Origin: JBBQKF01 sp038326615
GTDB taxonomy: Bacteria; Bacillota; Clostridia; Saccharofermentanales; UBA5734
Direction of reading: 5' to 3'
DNA length: 5,557 nucleotides
NCBI GenBank assembly: GCA_038326615.1
Contig: JBBQKF010000152.1
Location: 1 to 5,557, forward strand
Made by a program: the position numbers and the translations under genes. This document shows, piece by piece, positions 1 to 2,693 of the stretch (position 1 is its first letter; the number at the start of each line of letters is the position of its first letter). The notes under the pieces are model-generated. The model searched no databases, was not told the DNA's origin, and worked only from the letters and a program-made list of their open reading frames with translations.

Positions 1-130
1 GCAAACCTCAAAAGCAAACCTCAAAAGCAAACCTCAAAAGCAAACCTCAAAAGCAAACCTCAAAAGCAAACCTCAAAAGCAAACCTCAAAAGCAAACCTC
101 AAAAGCAAACCTCAAAAGCAAACCTCAACA
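1..130. repeat. 13-bp tandem repeat array, ten copies, open at left edge
   Basis: Ten head-to-tail copies of GCAAACCTCAAAA start at 1, 14, 27, 40, 53, 66, 79, 92, 105 and 118. Nine are identical; the tenth has one change (A to C at 129). The array touches the window edge, so the true copy number is unknown. It lies downstream of the minus-strand GGDEF gene. All three plus-strand frames are free of stops through the array, and because 13 is one more than a multiple of three, each frame reads the same cyclic 13-residue lysine-rich peptide (ANLKSKPQKQTSK). The minus strand has a TGA in every frame. It may be the 3' end of a plus-strand gene entering from the left, or a non-coding minisatellite. 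The sequence does not decide between these. Confidence 0.97.
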
Positions 131-152
131 ATGAAAATTGACGATTCATTGT
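128..152. repeat. 8-bp perfect inverted repeat at the end of the tandem array
   Basis: ACAATGAA (128-135) and TTCATTGT (145-152) are perfect reverse complements separated by 9 nt. The left arm overlaps the last, diverged repeat unit, and the one changed base (C129) is needed for the stem because it pairs with G151. Only two of the eight pairs are G-C, and no T tract follows on either strand, so it is a poor candidate for an intrinsic terminator. A protein-binding site or chance pairing is equally possible. Confidence 0.5.
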
Positions 153-176
153 AAATCAATAATATAATTTGCTATT

Positions 177-194
177 TAACATCTTGTAACATCT
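177..194. repeat. 8-bp direct repeat with 10-bp period
   Basis: TAACATCT occurs at 177-184 and again at 187-194, a spacing of about one helical turn. Paired half-sites with this spacing are common for response-regulator-type DNA-binding proteins. No gene start is visible next to it: it lies downstream of the GGDEF gene, between that gene and the tandem array. The function is unknown, and chance in AT-rich DNA is possible. Confidence 0.4.
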
Positions 195-210
195 AAATAT
201 TATATATAAG

Positions 211-239
211 AAAAAGTTTTAATTTAGCTAGCAAAAACT
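211..239 (-). terminator. Weak candidate intrinsic terminator for the GGDEF gene
   Basis: Read on the minus strand, AGTTTT (239-234) overlaps the TAG stop codon and can pair with AAAACT (220-215), followed by a short T-rich run (214-211 and beyond). The stem is only six pairs with a single G-C and a 13-nt loop, so it would be unstable. It is listed because no better terminator is visible after this gene. Confidence 0.25.
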
Positions 240-1326
240 ATCCTTTCATAATCGCTTTGTTGGTATACATGGCTAAATCAGCTTTTGCAAAAGTGTTAAA
301 AATACTAACCTTTTTTAATTTGTTATAAACTTCATAACCATATGCAATTGTGAAAGGAAAGCCTGCAACTGGTCCATGTTTAGCACACAAATTTCGAATC
401 ACATTAAAAGCATTTTCCAGCTTTGTTTTGTCAAAAGAATTACACAAAACGCAAAATTCATCTCCGCCTATTCTATAAGTAATACCACAAGCGTCGAAAC
501 TCGTTTTAATAATATAGGCTGCATCAGTGAGGGCTTTATCACCCTCGAGATGACCAAGAGAGTCATTTACATTTTTTAAATTGTTAAGATCAAGAACAAT
601 AATCGTAACAACATCAAGGGATTGCATTTCAACTATTTTCTTCTCGAAAGAAAACCTGTTTCTGACCCCTGTCATAAGATCATATTTGAACTGAAGCTCC
701 CTTAAAAATATGTAATATAGCAAAATAGATAGAGCCACACATATCCAAATGACAATAACATCTTTAAAAATGATTTGAACAATGTTTCCACTGATAATCA
801 ATAAATACAGGAGGGACAGGAATGTTCGCTGATCTTTATCGAAATCTTTTGAACTTTTCTTATTAGAGTAAATCATTATAATGAAACTGTAAAGACTAAC
901 AACAACATTGATTGAAAACAAAGGTCCTCTTGAATAAACATTATTGTCAGATACAATAAAAATCCAACCATAAAATGGTGACAACAAAGAAAAAACAGAG
1001 CCGACTATTATTGGAGAAAAAAGAAAATATTTGTGTTTGCCAAGACTCTCATCATAAAGAAAAGCAATAGCAAGAGGTATCACCGGAGCAAGAGCAAAGC
1101 CTAGAGAATTTGTTAAAAGGTTTGGGATTCTGAAGGCAGTCTCTTGAATACTTCCAAAATAATTTGAAGCAATCTCGAGTGATGTTACTAATAGTGCAAG
1201 ATAGGCTGCGACACGAAACTGGAAAGTTTTAGTCGCAGTTAATAAAGTATTTCTTTTTACTAGATAGATAGTAAACATCAATACAATAATGGCAATTAAA
1301 TCTGTACTCATTTTAGAAAATAACAC
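238..1326 (-). CDS. Membrane-bound diguanylate cyclase (seven-helix N-terminus plus GGDEF domain)
   Basis: This 362-residue protein is predicted to make cyclic di-GMP from two GTP at the cytoplasmic membrane. Residues 1-210 contain about seven hydrophobic helices (roughly 8-24, 38-58, 73-91, 100-125, 137-153, 169-187, 189-208) and form a membrane sensor or anchor. The GGDEF domain follows directly: DLMTGVRNR at 216-224, a first metal-binding Asp at 246 (LDLNNLK), ND at 254-255, GH at 258-259, the signature RIGGDEF at 285-291 and a C-terminal ADLAMY. All catalytic motifs look intact, so it should be active. The RxxD inhibitory I-site expected just before GGDEF reads DACG, so product inhibition is probably absent. 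The start is GTG at 1326, chosen because GGAGG lies 11 nt upstream with an in-frame TAA between them; the in-frame ATG at 1311 is too far from it. It is divergent from the ABC operon, and its sensed signal is unknown. Confidence 0.95.
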   Translation of the reverse strand: MLFSKMSTDLIAIIVLMFTIYLVKRNTLLTATKTFQFRVAAYLALLVTSLEIASNYFGSIQETAFRIPNLLTNSLGFALAPVIPLAIAFLYDESLGKHKYFLFSPIIVGSVFSLLSPFYGWIFIVSDNNVYSRGPLFSINVVVSLYSFIIMIYSNKKSSKDFDKDQRTFLSLLYLLIISGNIVQIIFKDVIVIWICVALSILLYYIFLRELQFKYDLMTGVRNRFSFEKKIVEMQSLDVVTIIVLDLNNLKNVNDSLGHLEGDKALTDAAYIIKTSFDACGITYRIGGDEFCVLCNSFDKTKLENAFNVIRNLCAKHGPVAGFPFTIAYGYEVYNKLKKVSIFNTFAKADLAMYTNKAIMKG

Positions 1327-1336
1327 TATCTTTTAA

Positions 1337-1342
1337 GCCTCC
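1337..1342 (-). promoter_or_regulatory. Shine-Dalgarno site that supports the GTG start of the GGDEF gene
   Basis: The minus strand reads GGAGGC at 1342-1337. GGAGG ends 11 nt before GTG at 1326 and 26 nt before the first in-frame ATG, so it favours the GTG. The spacing is slightly long. Confidence 0.7.
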
Positions 1343-1359
1343 AAAACTTTACTAATTGG

Positions 1360-1388
1360 ATTATAGCTCTAATATTAAATATAATCAA
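1360..1388 (-). promoter_or_regulatory. Sigma-A-type promoter of the GGDEF gene
   Basis: The minus strand has TTGATT (-35, 1388-1383, four of six consensus bases), a 17-bp spacer, and a perfect TATAAT (-10, 1365-1360). Transcription would start near 1353, giving a leader of about 27 nt before the GTG that contains the GGAGGC site. A degenerate copy of the 12-bp element described at 1436-1467 lies just upstream of the -35 (1394-1405). Confidence 0.7.
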
Positions 1389-1435
1389 TCTTTATAAACA
1401 ATTTTCCAATCATCAAATTAATGGCTAAGAATTTT

Positions 1436-1467
1436 ATACACAATTATCCATATTAATACACAATTAT
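1436..1467. promoter_or_regulatory. Perfect 12-bp direct repeat, 20-bp period; candidate operator
   Basis: ATACACAATTAT is found at 1436-1447 and 1456-1467, two helical turns apart, so both copies lie on the same face of the DNA. A third copy matching 10 of 12 bases (ATAAACAATTTT) lies at 1394-1405, 42 bp (about four turns) to the left. The pair sits between the divergent promoters, roughly 50 bp upstream of the GGDEF gene's -35 and just upstream of the candidate -35 for the ABC operon. A shared regulator binding site is an inference; no regulator gene is in the window. Confidence 0.45.
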
Positions 1468-1479
1468 TTACAAGTTCTT

Positions 1480-1513
1480 TTGTCAATTCAGTAGAATATT
1501 ATATTGTTATGAT
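1480..1513 (+). promoter_or_regulatory. Weak candidate promoter for the ABC transporter operon
   Basis: TTGTCA at 1480-1485 resembles a -35 and is followed after 16 bp by TATTGT (1502-1507). The overlapping TGTTATGAT (1505-1513) fits an extended -10 better (TG, one base, TATGAT) but is 22 bp from TTGTCA. Either would start transcription near 1515-1520 and leave a leader of about 180 nt before the ATPase. The region is so AT-rich that other -10-like words are present (TAAAAT at 1515-1520). Confidence 0.35.
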
Positions 1514-1542
1514 GTAAAATATTATTGTAGTAACACACCACA

Positions 1543-1583
1543 GACGCGAGATTCATTCTTGAATCATTCGTCGGTAGTTTTTT
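1543..1583 (+). terminator. Terminator-like hairpin in the ABC operon leader (possible attenuator)
   Basis: GATTCA (1550-1555) and TGAATC (1560-1565) form a perfect 6-bp stem with a TTCT tetraloop. GACG (1543-1546) and CGTC (1569-1572) extend it beyond a 3x3 internal loop. Five bases later comes TTTTTT (1578-1583). The T run can instead pair with AAAAAC (1591-1596) using GTTTTT at 1577-1582, an 8-nt-loop alternative stem. This looks like a possible transcription attenuator, but the gap between stem and T run makes it a weak one. It matches no riboswitch class I can recall. Confidence 0.3.
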
Positions 1584-1609
1584 GCGCATCAAAAACAAAC
1601 GGGTATATT

Positions 1610-1634
1610 TATCTGGGAATTAAGACCCAGGATA
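1610..1634 (+). other. Second hairpin in the ABC operon leader
   Basis: CTGGG (1613-1617) pairs with CCCAG (1626-1630) around an 8-nt loop. TAT (1610-1612) pairs with ATA (1632-1634) if G1631 is bulged, giving eight pairs. It lies 64 nt before the chosen ATPase start and just before the alternative TTG start at 1639, so it could affect translation there. It may be part of the same folded leader as the hairpin at 1543-1572. Confidence 0.35.
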
Positions 1635-1698
1635 GGGATTGGGTAGAAAGGTAAATAGTTCATTGAATTTTATAACGAACTATTTGTGGGAATTATAT

Positions 1699-2403
1699 AT
1701 GGAGAATTTTATTGAATTCGTTGATGTAAAGAAGACATATAAGGTCGGAGAAATTGAAATACATGCTGTTGATGGCGTTTCTTTCAACATTAAGAAAGGT
1801 GATTTTACAATAATTGTCGGTGCTAGTGGTGCAGGAAAAAGTACGGTGCTTAATATTCTTGGCGGAATGGACAAAGTAACTTCTGGGAAATTTTATGTTG
1901 AGGGTAAAGAAATTAGTAAGTTTCGACCAGTTGAATTGACCACATATCGTAGAAATGATATAGGGTTTGTTTTTCAGTTTTACAATTTGGTGCAAAATCT
2001 TAATGCTCTAGAAAATGTTGAGCTCGCAACAGAGATTTGCAAGGATTCTTTTGATCCTAAAACCATACTAGCAGAAGTCGGACTTGAGGAGAGACTTTTT
2101 AACTTTCCTTCGCAGCTTTCAGGAGGAGAGCAACAAAGAGTTGCTATAGCAAGGGCTTTAGCTAAAAATCCAAAACTATTACTTTGCGATGAACCTACAG
2201 GAGCACTTGATTACAACACTGGTAAATCAATTCTGAAAATATTGCAGGATACTTGCCGTCAAACTGGCATGACTGTAATCGTAATAACACATAATCTTGC
2301 AATTTCACCTATGGGTGACAAAATCATCAAAATGAAAAACGGGAAAGTTGCTGGAGTAGTTGTAAACGAAAATCCTGTTCCGATAGAAATGATAGAGTGG
2401 TAG
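1699..2403 (+). CDS. ABC transporter ATP-binding protein, MacB/LolD-type
   Basis: This 234-residue cytoplasmic ATPase is complete and powers the FtsX-like permease encoded next. All nucleotide-binding motifs are present: Walker A GASGAGKST (41-49), Q-loop Gln93 in VFQFYNL, signature LSGGEQQRV (140-148), Walker B LLLCDEP (160-166) with catalytic Glu165, D-loop GALD (168-171) and switch His198 in ITHN. The N-terminal FIEFVDVKKTY with GEIEIHAVDG and the C-terminal NPVPIEMIEW are typical of the Gram-positive MacB-like branch. Family length and the MENFIEF opening support ATG at 1699, although its ribosome site (GTGGG, 8 nt upstream) is weak. An in-frame TTG at 1639, with AGGA 6 nt upstream, would add 20 residues with no family counterpart. 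The next gene begins 290 nt downstream, which is unusually far for this pair. The substrate is unknown. Confidence 0.96.
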   Translation: MENFIEFVDVKKTYKVGEIEIHAVDGVSFNIKKGDFTIIVGASGAGKSTVLNILGGMDKVTSGKFYVEGKEISKFRPVELTTYRRNDIGFVFQFYNLVQNLNALENVELATEICKDSFDPKTILAEVGLEERLFNFPSQLSGGEQQRVAIARALAKNPKLLLCDEPTGALDYNTGKSILKILQDTCRQTGMTVIVITHNLAISPMGDKIIKMKNGKVAGVVVNENPVPIEMIEW

Positions 2404-2498
2404 TGAAAATTGTCGCTCTGCAGGAGTTCTTTAGTTTATACCTTTAACGTGGGGTTAGTAGCAGAAAAAGTCAATGGAAATATCAGCACCTCCAAATC

Positions 2499-2649
2499 GC
2501 AAATCAGTTATATACATTCGTATAGAGGAAATAACAAATTAATTAGATGCAAATTATATAGAGGAAATGGCAAATAATTAAATACAGGTTAAATGCAGGG
2601 AATGGCAAATTAGTTAGATAAAAATTAAATACAGGGAATGGCAAATTGA
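2499..2649. repeat. Degenerate direct-repeat array, period 35-36 bp, inside the ABC operon
   Basis: Units begin at 2525, 2561, 2596 and 2632 with purine-rich GAGGAAAT or CAGGGAAT, then a GGCAAATTA-like core and an AT-rich tail. A partial earlier unit (tail only) covers 2499-2524, and the last unit fades after about 2647. The units at 2525 and 2596 agree at 28 of 36 positions. Similarity runs across the whole unit with no unique spacers, so it is not a CRISPR array. It fills about half of the 290-nt gap between ATPase and permease. Three units contain ATG GCA AAT followed at once or one codon later by a stop. The remainder of the gap (2404-2498) shows no gene and no clear terminator. The function is unknown. 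Confidence 0.8.
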
Positions 2650-2679
2650 CCAGAGACTGAAGTTATTAAACAGCATATC

Positions 2680-2683
2680 GGAG
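2680..2683 (+). promoter_or_regulatory. Shine-Dalgarno site of the permease gene
   Basis: GGAG lies 10 nt before ATG at 2694. It is the only good ribosome site near this start, and the encoded N-terminus (MKKSLFKDSIREIKKT followed by a membrane helix) is typical of the family. Confidence 0.6.
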
Positions 2684-2693
2684 AAAATAATAG

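Noticed and set aside
1..130. Plasmid-type iterons marking a replication origin
   Set aside because: The 13-bp unit is shorter than usual iterons, and no Rep gene, DnaA box or origin-like neighbourhood is visible.
100..149. Minus-strand small ORF starting at ATG 149-147 and running into the tandem array
   Set aside because: It ends after 16 codons at the TGA in the repeats and has no ribosome site.
376..579. Plus-strand 67-codon ORF inside the GGDEF gene
   Set aside because: It lies antisense to conserved GGDEF-domain codons, has no family features or ribosome site, and is a shadow of the minus-strand gene.
1601..1643. G-quadruplex from four GGG runs (1601, 1615, 1635, 1641)
   Set aside because: Loops of 11 and 17 nt and only three-tetrad runs make it unlikely, and one run is better paired in the 1610-1634 hairpin.
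1520..1698. c-di-GMP (GEMM) riboswitch in the ABC operon leader, suggested by the neighbouring GGDEF gene
   Set aside because: The conserved GEMM-I and GEMM-II cores I can recall are not found; the hairpins have no matching loop sequences.
1680..1995. Two minus-strand ORFs of 64 and 100 codons opposite the ABC ATPase
   Set aside because: They are antisense to Walker A and Q-loop coding sequence, with composition expected of reverse reading; they are not credible genes.
2474..2542. Plus-strand 22-codon ORF beginning MEISAPP in the gap between ATPase and permease
   Set aside because: There is no ribosome site before the ATG, and it runs into the repeat array; nothing supports translation.
2499..2649. 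Degenerate CRISPR array
   Set aside because: Similarity covers the whole 36-bp unit, with no unique spacers and no cas genes.
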